A stretch of DNA of 64,000 bases from Thraustochytrium sp. TN22 (lineage: Eukaryota > Sar > Bigyra > Thraustochytrida > Thraustochytriidae): positions 1 through 64,000 of the forward strand of contig JABLUY010000138.1 in assembly GCA_013306675.1 (NCBI GenBank). The letters are read 5' to 3'. Positions 37,375 through 47,461 of this stretch are shown here, in pieces (the stretch's first letter is position 1; the number at the start of each line of letters is the position of its first letter). The notes under the pieces were generated by a model. That model saw nothing but the letters and a program-made list of their open reading frames with translations. It ran no database searches and was not told where the DNA came from. A program made the position numbers and the translations under genes.

Positions 37375-38904
37375 ATGGCCGGGTTCGCGGCGCTCGCGCT
37401 GGCGGCCGCAGCCGCTGCAAGTGCGGCGACATGCATCGACGCGGCCACGACATGCGAAACGAGCCACAAGCCCAACGTGGTGATCTTCTACACGGACGAT
37501 CAGGGCTTCGGCGAGCGGTCCAAGTATAACCCGGACATCGTGGACATGCCCGTGCTGGAGTCGCTCGCGGACGGCGGCATGGACTTTGAGGACGGCCACT
37601 CGGGCGCCGTGATTTGCACGCCATCGCGCTTCGCGCTGCTCACGGGCACCTACGCCTTCCGCGAGAACAAGGACGGCGGCGCCATCGGCGCAGACGCCAA
37701 GCCCATGATGACCAACTACTACAGCATGGCGGACATGTTCAGAGACGCGGGCTACCGCACCTACATGTCGGGCAAGTGGCACCTGGGCATGGACATGCCG
37801 GCCGACATGGAGTCGGGCGAGATCCAGGGCGGGCCCGTGGACGCCGGTTTTGACGAGTTCTTCGGCATCCCGGCGTCAATGAACTACGGCTTCTTGTCCT
37901 ACATCAGGAACCGCACCTACGTGGAGGCGCCTAGTGCGCGCACAAAGCGCGAGAGGAGTAGAAGTGGAGGCCATATCTCGTGCCCGATCGAGGGGGACCT
38001 CAGCTGTATTACGTGGGCGATCAAGTTCCCGTACAGAGGCAAGGGCAAGATCACGGTCGGGCCAAGCTTCCGCGAGGCTCTGTGCATGGAGAACTTTATT
38101 GAGGAGGCGATGGAGATGCTTCGGCGTCACAAGAACGACTTTGAAGACCAGCCCTTTTTCATGTACCTCCCGGTGACGGCGCCACACATCCCGCATGCGC
38201 CGCACCCTGACTTCAAGGGCCGCACGTCATTCGGGGAGTACGCGGACCTTCTGGAGGAGGTGGACTACCGCCTCGGCCAGATCGTGGACACGCTCAAGGA
38301 CTTGGGCGTCTTCAACAACACCGTCATCGTGTACTCGAGCGACAACGGCACGGAGGGAAAGAAAAAGTTCGAGCGGTCAGGCTTCATGACGACCAATAAG
38401 CTGGCCGGTCAGAAGCGCACGCCGTGGGAGGGCGGCCACCGCGTACCCTTTGTCATGCACTGGCCCGAGGTGATCCCGGCCGGCACGGTCTGGGACCAGG
38501 GCGTGAGCCAGCTGGACCTCATGGCCACCTTTGCCGACATGATGCGGACCTCGCTGCCCACCGGCGCATCGCCGGACGGCTTCAGCTTCTGGCCGGCGCT
38601 CTGCGACCCGGAATCTGCCCAAGGTACGGATCTTCGCGACGGCCAGCCCTTGGTGGTGGAAGACTCGGACGGCACGCTGGCCCTGCGATGCGGCGGCTAC
38701 AAGTACATGGAGAACTACGGCTCGCGCGTGTACGACCTTGATAAGGCGGTCGACGAGTCTGTCTCGTACCGCGACGACTCTCGTCGCGGGCCGCGCAAGG
38801 CCTTCCGCAACCTTGCCCGCCAGATCAAGAGGGATGGTCATTCCTCCAAGACCGCCATCTGTTCCGTCATCATTCGCAAGGCCCTCCAGAGGCTGTCCCT
38901 ATAG
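37375..38904 (+). CDS. Secreted sulfatase, copy 1
   Basis: A 509-residue type I sulfatase with an Ala-rich signal peptide (about residues 1-19), so it is exported or lysosomal. It hydrolyses sulfate esters, probably of a polysaccharide. The core signature CTPSR (Cys81 to be converted to formylglycine) lies in SGAVICTPSRFALLTGTY. Calcium ligands Asp41-Asp42 are in FYTDDQG. Other conserved pieces are GKWHLG, TAPHIPHAPH, SSDNGTEG and KRTPWEGGHRVPF, all diagnostic for arylsulfatase-like S1 enzymes. The ATG at 37375 is the first that gives a signal peptide. It is the first of four tandem copies and is closest to copy 2, sharing a 93-bp identical tract (see findings). The exact substrate cannot be read from the sequence. 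The activating enzyme (SUMF1/FGE) is not in the window. Confidence 0.92.
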   Translation: MAGFAALALAAAAAASAATCIDAATTCETSHKPNVVIFYTDDQGFGERSKYNPDIVDMPVLESLADGGMDFEDGHSGAVICTPSRFALLTGTYAFRENKDGGAIGADAKPMMTNYYSMADMFRDAGYRTYMSGKWHLGMDMPADMESGEIQGGPVDAGFDEFFGIPASMNYGFLSYIRNRTYVEAPSARTKRERSRSGGHISCPIEGDLSCITWAIKFPYRGKGKITVGPSFREALCMENFIEEAMEMLRRHKNDFEDQPFFMYLPVTAPHIPHAPHPDFKGRTSFGEYADLLEEVDYRLGQIVDTLKDLGVFNNTVIVYSSDNGTEGKKKFERSGFMTTNKLAGQKRTPWEGGHRVPFVMHWPEVIPAGTVWDQGVSQLDLMATFADMMRTSLPTGASPDGFSFWPALCDPESAQGTDLRDGQPLVVEDSDGTLALRCGGYKYMENYGSRVYDLDKAVDESVSYRDDSRRGPRKAFRNLARQIKRDGHSSKTAICSVIIRKALQRLSL

Positions 38905-39576
38905 AAGTACGTGTGCGACAAGGTCCGACAGCGAATTTCCCTGAACATCATGCATGCACAGATTGACCTGGTCGGTGGTCCTGACATTGAGGAACTTGAA
39001 GATCTTGCAACTCGTCCTCGCGGCCAGCTTCTTGAGCCGATTGGAGAGACTCGGACTGCGCGTACCCCTTGCCAGGCCTGCCAGGCACAGTCGTCTTCTC
39101 CTCCCTCTTTCATGCTCGCAGACTTGCAATCTACTAGCTCGCGCCGCAACTTGCGCGAGGCTTGCTGGCGCATCGCACCTGCGGCTCGCGCAGTGCCCGC
39201 TCCTGCTCGCTCGCTCGCTCGCTCGCTCGCTCGCTCGCTCGCAGACCCGAGCTTCTGCGCACTGCGCCAAGCCATCGTCCATTCACATCACGACGCTACA
39301 GTCCTTCACGCGCAGCGTCGGTGGCGGCCGGGGCGCCTCGCGGAACTCGGCTCCGGCGCGCGACGTTGCTGAGACCAAGAGCAGTCGCGCGCAAGCCACA
39401 AGGCAGTCGCGACCTCGACAGCGCAAGCAAAGCAAGGCTCACAGAGCAGTGATTAGGTTCGCAAATCGAAGCCTTTGAGGACTCGGACGGCCTCGGACGC
39501 AAGGGCACGTGCGGTGGGCACCATCACGTGCGGAGCCGCGCCTGCGTCCAAGCGTAGCAGTGAAATTAGAAACAAG
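38905..39576. other. Spacer between sulfatases 1 and 2, no gene
   Basis: It contains GCTC/CTCG repeats at about 39207-39240 and AACTTGAA at 38993-39000. It also holds the presumed promoter of sulfatase copy 2. The copy 2 frame is open from 39475, but the ATG that yields a signal peptide is at 39577. Confidence 0.5.
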
Positions 39577-41136
39577 ATGGCGAGGCTCGTGGCGTTCGCT
39601 GTGTTCACTGTGTCGGTACTCGTGCAGCGCGCAGTCGCCGACGCGGCCACGTCGTGCGCAAGAAGCCACACGCCCAACGTGGTGATCTTCTACACAGATG
39701 ATCAGGGCTTCGGCGAGCGATCCAAGTATAACCCGGACATCGTGGACATGCCCGTGCTGGAGTCGCTCGCGGACGGCGGCATGGACTTTGAGGACGGCCA
39801 CTCGGGCGCCGTGGTCTGCACGCCATCGCGCTTTGCGCTGCTCACGGGCACCTACGCGTTCCGGGAGAATAGACGAGGCGGCGCCATCGGCGCAGACGCC
39901 ACTCCCATGATGACAAGCCACTACAGCATGGCTGAAATGTTCAGAGACGCGGGCTACCGCACGTACATGTCGGGCAAGTGGCACCTAGGCATGGACATGC
40001 CGGCCGACCTGGAGTCGGGCGAGATCCAGGGCGGGCCCGTGGACGCCGGGTTTGACGAATTTTTCGGCATCCCGGCGTCGATGAACTATGGCTTCCTGTC
40101 CTACATAAGGAATCGCACTTTTGTGGAGGCGCCAAGCACGCGCACGAAGCGCATCTGGACCCCCAAAGGAGGGAAAGTTCACGTGTCGTGCCCAGTTGAG
40201 GAGGACGCCAACTGCGTAACTTTTGCGCTGGAATACCCAGCGCCCGGCGAGGGCGAGATCTCCGTGGGACCCAGCTTCCGCGAGGATCTGTGCATGGAGA
40301 ACTTTATCGAGGAGGCGATCGACATGCTCTGGCGGCACAGCGAGGACTTTGGCGCGCAGCCTTTCTTTCTGTACCTGCCAGTGACGGCGCCGCACCTGCC
40401 TCACGCGCCCCACCCTGACTTCAAGGGCCGCACAACGTATGGCGAGTACGCGGACCTTCTGGAGGAGGTAGACTACAGGCTGGGGCAAATTGTGGACACA
40501 CTCAGAGATCTAGGCGTCTTCAACAACACTGTCATCGTGTACACGAGCGACAATGGCACGGACGAGAAGCGAAAGTTCGTGAGGACCAACTTTGAGACGA
40601 CCGCGGGCCTGACTGGCCAGAAGCGCACGCCATGGGAGGGCGGCCACCGCGTGCCCTTTATCATGCACTGGCCCGAGGTGATTCCCAACCGCACGGTCTG
40701 GGACCACGCCGTGAGCCAGCTAGACCTCATGGCCACCTTCGCCGACATGATGGGCATTCAGCTGCCGGCGGGTGCCGCGCCGGACAGCTTTAGCTTCTGG
40801 CCAGCGCTCTGCGACCCAGCGTCGGCTCTTCACACCGACCTGCGCGATGGCCAGCCTCTGGTGGTCGAGGACTTCGACGGCAAGCTCGCCTTGCGCTGCG
40901 GCGACTACAAGTACGTGCAAAAATACAGATGGCGGGTTTGGGACCTTGGCAAGGCCTGGGACGAGTCTGTGTGGTACCGCGACCGCTCGCGTCACGGCTT
41001 GACTAGGGAGTTTCGCGATGCGATCCTCAGCATCAAGAAGCATGGCCACTCTGCGGACAGCGCCGTGTGCTTCGCTGTGGAGCGAAAAGCGCGCAGGCGG
41101 TACGGTGCTCGTGCTGGTACTGGTACCAGCACCTGA
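39577..41136 (+). CDS. Secreted sulfatase, copy 2
   Basis: A 519-residue type I sulfatase, the closest paralogue of copy 1. The N-terminal signal peptide is hydrophobic (LVAFAVFTVSVLV). Catalytic Cys81 of CTPSR is in SGAVVCTPSRFALLTGTY; calcium ligands are in FYTDDQG; GKWHLG, TAPHLPHAPH, TSDNGTDE and KRTPWEGGHRVPF are all present. The loop between about residues 195 and 235, after RNRTFVEAPS, is different from copy 1 (RTKRIWTPKGGKVHVSC), so the active-site entrance may differ. A short C-terminal tail rich in Gly/Thr (GARAGTGTST) extends past the copy 1 end. The ATG at 39577 is chosen for the signal peptide. All catalytic features are intact. Confidence 0.92.
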   Translation: MARLVAFAVFTVSVLVQRAVADAATSCARSHTPNVVIFYTDDQGFGERSKYNPDIVDMPVLESLADGGMDFEDGHSGAVVCTPSRFALLTGTYAFRENRRGGAIGADATPMMTSHYSMAEMFRDAGYRTYMSGKWHLGMDMPADLESGEIQGGPVDAGFDEFFGIPASMNYGFLSYIRNRTFVEAPSTRTKRIWTPKGGKVHVSCPVEEDANCVTFALEYPAPGEGEISVGPSFREDLCMENFIEEAIDMLWRHSEDFGAQPFFLYLPVTAPHLPHAPHPDFKGRTTYGEYADLLEEVDYRLGQIVDTLRDLGVFNNTVIVYTSDNGTDEKRKFVRTNFETTAGLTGQKRTPWEGGHRVPFIMHWPEVIPNRTVWDHAVSQLDLMATFADMMGIQLPAGAAPDSFSFWPALCDPASALHTDLRDGQPLVVEDFDGKLALRCGDYKYVQKYRWRVWDLGKAWDESVWYRDRSRHGLTREFRDAILSIKKHGHSADSAVCFAVERKARRRYGARAGTGTST

Positions 41137-42591
41137 GCGAGCGGAGCAAGAAGCGTTGCAGGCCGATGGTGTGAGATTTTAGATTTCTCAGCGTTTGTGC
41201 ATGGTGATCGGAGAGAGGTCGAATTTCCTCGGCGTGCGTGCGACTTGGGAGGTTCCAGCAGGCACAAGTTCCGCGGTTCAAGCAAGACATCCACGCGCCG
41301 CCATGGGTGGCCAGTCCTGACCATGCATGGAGACTGCATGGAAGTAACGCTCTAAAAAGCTTCAAAGCCCTCATCTTCTGGCCCTCGCTGACATATGGCG
41401 CCCATAGCTTCGGCCATCATGGCGTTCGATCGTCTCGACCCAAGCAAGTTCTCCAGGCTCACTCACGCGTGCGTCCAAAGGCTGGTGCACGCTGGCACGC
41501 ATCCTGCAGCCCGGCCACTGCTGCCGAGCACGCCTTGCTTGACACTGCTTGCCGCGAATTTTGGCCGTTTCGTGCATTGCACTTGCTTCCGAGTCGTCTC
41601 CAGACTCTCGCCACAGGCTGGCCGCCAGTGGAAGTCGCCAGCCTGAGCGGTCGCGCGGCCCAGCCGGCTGCTCGCTGGCCGCTGGCCGCGTGCGGCGGGA
41701 CTGGCCTCGCCTTCAAGTCTGAGCTGAGTTAGAAGACCAGTTAGAACGACTCCGTGCAGCGCAGACCGTGGCCCTGCGGTGCGCGGGCGCTTGCAGCGGT
41801 TTGCGGCAATGACACAGACAGACGCCCGGTCGCCGGCCAGTCAGCCGCATCGCACGCACGCACGCACGCACGCACGCAGTGGTTTGCTCACTCCAGCTCG
41901 CTCCTGCTTGCTTTCGTCTGCCGTTGCGCCTGGCTGTTCAAGTTGTGCGTACTGGTTAGCACGAGTAGACGTTAGGCCTCGCGATCAGTCACATCAGATC
42001 AACGATCATGCAGCGCAGGACTAATTAGCTAGAGCAGGGAGGGAGGGAGGGAGGGTCGAACAGGCTAGCTCTAGCTAGGCCTAGCGGCTGCGATCAACTG
42101 ACGCTGCGGCCGTGCTGCTGCGGCTGGCTTTCAGCCGAAGAATCGTTGGAGTTTCAAGGCACGGCGCAGTCGTAGCATGGCACGGCGCGGCTCGGTGCAA
42201 GCGATCGGTCACGGGGCACGAGGACGTGGCACGGCGGCGCGTTGCAGGTCCCCAAGGCGTCGAGCCGTGCCGATCGTCTCGTCCCAAAGCAGCATGAACT
42301 TGGCCGGACGCAGAAGCTGCAGAAGCAGACTTCTCAGGACGCACCGCACGCGACGCCCGTTACGTGCGCACCCTTCGCAAGTAGCTTGCCATCGCCATTG
42401 CCTGCTGAGCTCGCTGCTTGTGGTCCGGACGCGCCGCGGTCCGGGCCTTGAGGAGAACGTGCAGCGCCAGTGAGTACCGCTGAGTACCGTGGCGGGCAAG
42501 CGGCCCGTGGCTGCCGTGGCTGCGGCGCCAGGAGCAAAACTCGAACATCGTGCGCGCTAACGGCAACGTGTGAAGCAATTGAGCAGAGACC
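41137..42591. other. Spacer between sulfatases 2 and 3, no gene supported
   Basis: The 1455-bp spacer contains CGCACG repeats (about 41854-41876), GGGAGGGAGG (about 42036-42055) and CTAG-rich sequence (42062-42083). Short frames in it are biased in composition and not convincing. The ttcaagtt motif is at 41937-41944. Confidence 0.45.
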
Positions 42592-44145
42592 ATGGCACGC
42601 AGATGTCGGGCCAGCGCAGCGTGTCTCGCTGTGGCAATCGCGGTGCTGGCGTGCGGGTCTGCGCAGGGTGCGTCTGGGCGGGCCGCGTCGGCGTGCTCCA
42701 AGACGCACACGCCCAACGTTATCATCTTCTACACAGATGACCAGGGCTATGGCGAGCGATCCAAGCACAACCCGGATATCGTGGACATGCCGGTGCTAGA
42801 GACGCTCGCGGCGGAGGGCCTGGACTTCGAGGACGGCCACTCGGGGGCCACCATCTGCACGCCTTCCCGCTTCGCGCTGCTGACAGGGACGTATTCGTTC
42901 CGCAAGCGGCCCACGGGCGGCGTCATCGGGTCCGACGCCGACCCAATGATCCCGGGCTACTACACGCTAGCATCGCTCTTCAAGGACGCCGGCTACCGAA
43001 CGTACATGTCGGGCAAGTGGCACCTGGGCATGACCATGCCGGCGGACTTGGAGTCGGGGGAGATCCAGGGCGGCCCGCTGGACGGCGGCTTCGACGAATT
43101 CTTCGGGATTGCGGCGTCCATGAACTACGGCCACCTGGCGTACATCCGTAATCGTACTTTCACGGAGCCGCCTGTGCTGTTGACCACCAAGGGCCGCAAG
43201 GAGCACGATCGGCACGAGTCGTGTCCGGTCAAGGAGGACAAGGATTGCAAGACCTGGGGCCTGCGCATGCCGTACTCGGACAAGAAGGGTGACATCTCGG
43301 TTGGCGCCAGCTATCGAGAGGACCACGCCCTAGAGGACATCGCAAACGAGGCGATGGCCATGATCGAGCGTCATACCGAAGCCTTTGGCAAGCAGCCCTT
43401 CTTCATGTACCTGCCCGTGACGGCGCCCCACCTGCCGCACGCCGCGCACCCGGACTTCAAAGGCCGCTCCGGGTACGGCGAGTATGTGGACCTGCTGGAG
43501 GAGATGGACTACCGGCTGGGTCAAATCCTCGAGCTGCTCAGCTCTCTCGGCATCGACCAGAACACGCTTATCGTGTACACGAGCGACAACGGCACCGAGA
43601 ACAAGAGCAAGTTCGAGAGCTCCGGCTTCATGACGACCGGCGTCCTCTCGGGCCAGAAGCGCTCGCTCTTCGAGGGCGGCCACCGCGTGCCCTTCATCAT
43701 GCGCTGGCCCAACGTCATTGCCGCCGGCTCCGTCTGGCCGCGGCCGGTCAGCCAGATCGACCTCATGGCCACTTTTGCGGACATGCTCGGCGTGAAGCTG
43801 CCGGCCGACGCCGGCCCGGACAGCTTCAGCATCTGGCAGACCATGTGCGACACCGATGGCGCTCTTAGCCTCGACATTCGCGAGGGACAGCCCCTGATCG
43901 TGGAGGACGCTGACGCGTCGCTCGCCATCCGCTGCAACAATGTCAAGCAGTTCGGCAAGCGTCTCTTCGACCTAGACCTGGCCCTGGACGAGTCCGTCTC
44001 CTTCATGGTCAGGAAGCGTGACGTCAGGAAGGCCGCCAATCTCCTCAGCAGCGCCCTCAAGCAGATCCAGCGCAAGGGCCACAGCAGTGACACCGCCATT
44101 TGCAACGACAAGGACATTCGCGCCTACAACCGCCGCGCGACCTGA
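42592..44145 (+). CDS. Secreted sulfatase, copy 3
   Basis: A 517-residue type I sulfatase. It begins with a hydrophobic signal peptide (CLAVAIAVLACGSAQG). Cys89 of CTPSR is in SGATICTPSRFALLTGTY. Asp49-Asp50 of FYTDDQG, GKWHLGMTMP, TAPHLPHAAH and TSDNGTENKSKF follow. The segment RSLFEGGHRVPFIMRWPN replaces the KRTPWEGGHRVPF.MHWPE of copies 1 and 2, so one position of the conserved cluster is changed (Trp to Phe). It is more diverged than copies 1 and 2 are from each other. It shares the C-terminal KGHSSDTAIC pattern with copy 1 (DGHSSKTAIC), which suggests a common ancestor for the whole array. The ATG at 42592 gives a clear leader peptide. Catalytic residues look intact. Confidence 0.92.
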   Translation: MARRCRASAACLAVAIAVLACGSAQGASGRAASACSKTHTPNVIIFYTDDQGYGERSKHNPDIVDMPVLETLAAEGLDFEDGHSGATICTPSRFALLTGTYSFRKRPTGGVIGSDADPMIPGYYTLASLFKDAGYRTYMSGKWHLGMTMPADLESGEIQGGPLDGGFDEFFGIAASMNYGHLAYIRNRTFTEPPVLLTTKGRKEHDRHESCPVKEDKDCKTWGLRMPYSDKKGDISVGASYREDHALEDIANEAMAMIERHTEAFGKQPFFMYLPVTAPHLPHAAHPDFKGRSGYGEYVDLLEEMDYRLGQILELLSSLGIDQNTLIVYTSDNGTENKSKFESSGFMTTGVLSGQKRSLFEGGHRVPFIMRWPNVIAAGSVWPRPVSQIDLMATFADMLGVKLPADAGPDSFSIWQTMCDTDGALSLDIREGQPLIVEDADASLAIRCNNVKQFGKRLFDLDLALDESVSFMVRKRDVRKAANLLSSALKQIQRKGHSSDTAICNDKDIRAYNRRAT

Positions 44146-45922
44146 TCGCCTTCCTGCTTCCTGTTGGTTAGTTGGATAGCCTTGCTGCTCGCCTTATACG
44201 CCTGCAGCCCTAGCGGCTAGCCTAGTTAACGTTCTGTGTTCTCTTTGATGAGGTCAGACTTCAAGTTCCAGTGGCCGCCGCGGCGCCGCGGGCCAACTTG
44301 GCCAAGCCTGGGCCTGAGAGAAAGGCCTGAAAGCCTTGATTCACATTCACTGTCAGGCTCTGTGTCAGCCTGCGAGCGTTGAGGCTGACGAGGCTGTGTC
44401 GAGGTGCAGTGCCCAAGGTGCGTCCTAGCTAGCTAGACAGCCAAAGGCCGGCGCACTCCATGATGCTGAGACCAGATCGCCGCGACCTCTAAGTTAGTAG
44501 CTCTGCAAGCACGCCCGCCACTGCAGCAGCCAGGTTGGTTGCAGAGGGAGGCCGCAAGCGATTCCTGCCAGGGTACCGGGTATCAGTACCATCCAGTGTC
44601 TTTCGGGCTCTTTCCTCCACGAGTGAAGCACAGCTCAGCCACGCTCTCCCTCATGTCGGTCATGTCGGCCAGCGAGCCTGTCCTGTCAACAACCCCTGCG
44701 GACGATCCCTGGGTCACGGTGCTTCTTCCGTCGCCACAAGCGCAGGACGCGCCAAGCAAGCGCGGCTAAAAGTTACTCCCTGGCAGGATCAGGATTCAGG
44801 TTCGTCGTGGCTCCAGGCTCCGAGCCTCCGGCTGCTGCGCGCTGCGGGCCTGCGGCTGCCTCGTCGCGGCGCGCGCTGAGTCCAGCGCGGCGCCACGCGC
44901 GAGCTCCGTGTCGCTTCCTGCGGCTGTCGGCGGCGGCGCAAGCGAGAGAGGCGAGATCTCAGCGATGCCAAGCGCCGAATTTGAATTCAAATGCGAGCAC
45001 CGCCCGGCAGAGCAAGCAGACTCGGAGCAGAGCAGAGCAGAGCTCCATCACCCGTGACCCGCCGCGCAGGCCGGCGCGATCGCCGCGGCACAGCGAGCAG
45101 ACGCGAGGCGAGCGGCGGCACGCGAGGCGCGAGGGCTGGCTGAATGGCTGCGTCCCTGCCGGCCCCCGGCCTGGCAGCCCCGGCCTGGCTACTTCGGGGC
45201 GGGCCGGGCGCCGGGGCGGGCGGCTTCTACGGCAGGGCCGGCGGATGCTGCGCGCGGCGGTCGCGCGGCGCCGCAAGTGGGGCGGCTGGCTGGCTGCAGT
45301 GACTGGCTGGCCGGCACTGCCAGCTCTGGGCCGACTGCCAGGCAGCCCGTGGGCTTCTCGGACGCCTAGATTGTTGGGCTCGCGGCGGCCCAGACAGCAG
45401 CGACAGCCCGGGCCGCCGGCCCGCCCTGCGCGGTCGTGCGCGGCGGCTTTTGGTCGTTCGCGTTCGCCGCGAGTCACGAGTGATAGGCCAGGAGCCAGGA
45501 GCCTGCCAGTGCCAGTGCCAGTGCCAGTGGCACCAGTGCTATCGGCCCATCGGCCAGTGCATGTGACTTTGATGAGATGTGAGGGGCGACGGTCGCCAAC
45601 TTGACTCACCGCGTCGCGTGCCACGCAGCCAGCCGGCTGAGCCGGGCTGACCGAACAGCTGCGAGCCGCCACCGAGCCACGCGGGGCTCCCTGTCGGCGG
45701 TCAGGGCCCGGGCAGCCAGGCAAAGCCGCTCGACGACCGCAGGCGCTCGCTCCAGCCGCTCTCCCTCGACGGCAGGCTGGTCAGCCAGCCAGCCGGCCAG
45801 CCAGCCAGTCCTCAGACGCCCGAGCCGCCAGCCGCGCGCTCGGTCGGTTGCAGAGGCGGCGCGCTCGCCATTGCTGTAGCCTTAGATCGGCGATCGGGCA
45901 TCGCGTCTCTCGTCGCGGCAAG
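44146..45922. other. Spacer between sulfatases 3 and 4, no gene supported
   Basis: This 1.8-kb spacer contains CTAG-rich sequence (about 44211-44226 and 44427-44436), a ttcaagtt motif (44260-44267), a GCCAGT tandem (about 45507-45530) and a CAGC/CAGCCAG run (45781-45810). It is the longest gap inside the sulfatase array and might once have held another copy, but I see no remnant. Confidence 0.45.
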
Positions 45923-47461
45923 ATGGTGACGACAAAGCTTCTCGGCGTGGTGGCGACTGCCTTGGCGGTGGTGGCCAAGGGCCAGGCGGCGTGCGAGGAG
46001 ACGGCAAGGCCGAATGTGATCATCTTCTACACGGATGACCAGGGGTACGGCGAGCGGCCCAAGTACACGGATGTGGTGAAGATGCCGGTCCTCGAGGAGC
46101 TCGCGGCAAACGGGCTGGACTTCACAGACGGGCATTCGGGCGCGGCGGTGTGCACGCCGTCGCGCTTCGCGCTGCTGACCGGCACGTACGCGTTCCGGCA
46201 GCGGCCGCAGGGCGGCGCCATCGCGGCGGACGCCGACCCGATGATCCCAGGCTACTACACGCTGGCGTCGCTCTTCAAGGACGCCGGCTACCGCACGTAC
46301 ATGTCGGGCAAATGGCACCTGGGCATGACCATGCCGGAGGACCTTTTGAGCGGTGAGATCCAGGGCGGGCCGCTGGATGGCGACTTTGACGAGTTCTTCG
46401 GCATTCCGGCGTCCATGAACTACGGTTTTTTGTCCTACATTTGGGGCCGCAAGTATATCGAGCCTCCGCTGGAGTGGTCCAAGAAGGAGCAGGGTATGCA
46501 CTTGTCATGTCCGGACCCGAAGTCCTGCTTGACCTTTGGCCTCTCGTTCCCGTATTCGGAGAAGGAACTCAAGTCTCGGCAGAGCCTTTCGGTTGGCGCC
46601 AGCTTCCGCTCCGACACGTGCCTGAGCAACATCACGGATATGGCCATCCAGATGATCTTCGACCACGTCACGGGGGACTACGCTGGTGACCCCTTCTTCC
46701 TCTACCTGCCAGTGACTGGCCCGCACCTGCCGCATGCGCCGCACCCGACCTTTGTCAACTCGAGCGGCTACGGCGCGTATGCTGATTTTCTCAACGAAAT
46801 TGACTTCCGCCTCGGCGAGATCGTCGACATTCTCCGCGATCTTAACATCTTCAACAGCACGCTGATCGTGTACACGAGCGACAATGGCACGGAGGGCAAA
46901 AAGAAGTTCGTCGACACCGGGTTTGACACCACGGACGGCTTCCGCGGCCAGAAGCGCCAGCTCTATGAGGGCGGTCACCGAGTGCCCTTCTTCATGCATT
47001 GGCCCGAGGGCATCCGTCAGGGCGCCGTTTGGGAGCATCCGGTGAGCCAGGTCGACCTCATGGCCACCTTTGCCGAGATGGTAGGTGTGAGCCTGCCGGC
47101 CGGCGGTGGCATGGACAGCTTCAGCCTCTGGAAAACCATGTGCGGCGACGGCAGCGAGGCAGACCCAGACCAGGTGCGCGAGGGCCAGCCGCTCGTGGCG
47201 GAGGACCCATCTGCCAAGCTCATGCTGCGCTGCGGCCAGTTCAAGTACAATGCGGACCACGCCAAGGCGATCTTCGACCTCGACACCTCGCGCGACGAGG
47301 AGCTCGTCTGGCGCCCCAAGAGGAACGAGGCCGCATACGACGAGTTCCAGCGCATATACGACGAGATCAAGGAGAACGGCCACAGCGACAACACCCTCTG
47401 CACCGCCATCCTCGCCGAGATGGGCGATCCCGGCACGCTTGGCAAGCTGCGCGATGCATAA
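45923..47461 (+). CDS. Secreted sulfatase, copy 4
   Basis: A 512-residue type I sulfatase, the most diverged of the four in its middle. The signal peptide is KLLGVVATALAVVAKGQA. Cys77 of CTPSR is in SGAAVCTPSRFALLTGTY. FYTDDQG, GKWHLGMTMP, GPHLPHAPH and TSDNGTEGKKKF are present. The substrate-side loop at about residues 190-225 has an insertion with a Cys pair (LSCPDPKSC) and is rich in Lys and Ser. QKRQLYEGGHRVPFFMHWPEG corresponds to the copy 1 cluster, with Leu-Tyr in place of Pro-Trp. The ATG at 45923 is chosen because it starts the signal peptide; the frame is open upstream. Different loops in the four copies point to different sulfated substrates, which is inference. Confidence 0.92.
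   Translation: MVTTKLLGVVATALAVVAKGQAACEETARPNVIIFYTDDQGYGERPKYTDVVKMPVLEELAANGLDFTDGHSGAAVCTPSRFALLTGTYAFRQRPQGGAIAADADPMIPGYYTLASLFKDAGYRTYMSGKWHLGMTMPEDLLSGEIQGGPLDGDFDEFFGIPASMNYGFLSYIWGRKYIEPPLEWSKKEQGMHLSCPDPKSCLTFGLSFPYSEKELKSRQSLSVGASFRSDTCLSNITDMAIQMIFDHVTGDYAGDPFFLYLPVTGPHLPHAPHPTFVNSSGYGAYADFLNEIDFRLGEIVDILRDLNIFNSTLIVYTSDNGTEGKKKFVDTGFDTTDGFRGQKRQLYEGGHRVPFFMHWPEGIRQGAVWEHPVSQVDLMATFAEMVGVSLPAGGGMDSFSLWKTMCGDGSEADPDQVREGQPLVAEDPSAKLMLRCGQFKYNADHAKAIFDLDTSRDEELVWRPKRNEAAYDEFQRIYDEIKENGHSDNTLCTAILAEMGDPGTLGKLRDA

Noticed and set aside
44959-45723. A 254-residue minus-strand frame between sulfatases 3 and 4
   Set aside because: It has biased composition (Arg, Ala, Pro, Gly), no start context, and no recognisable motif.
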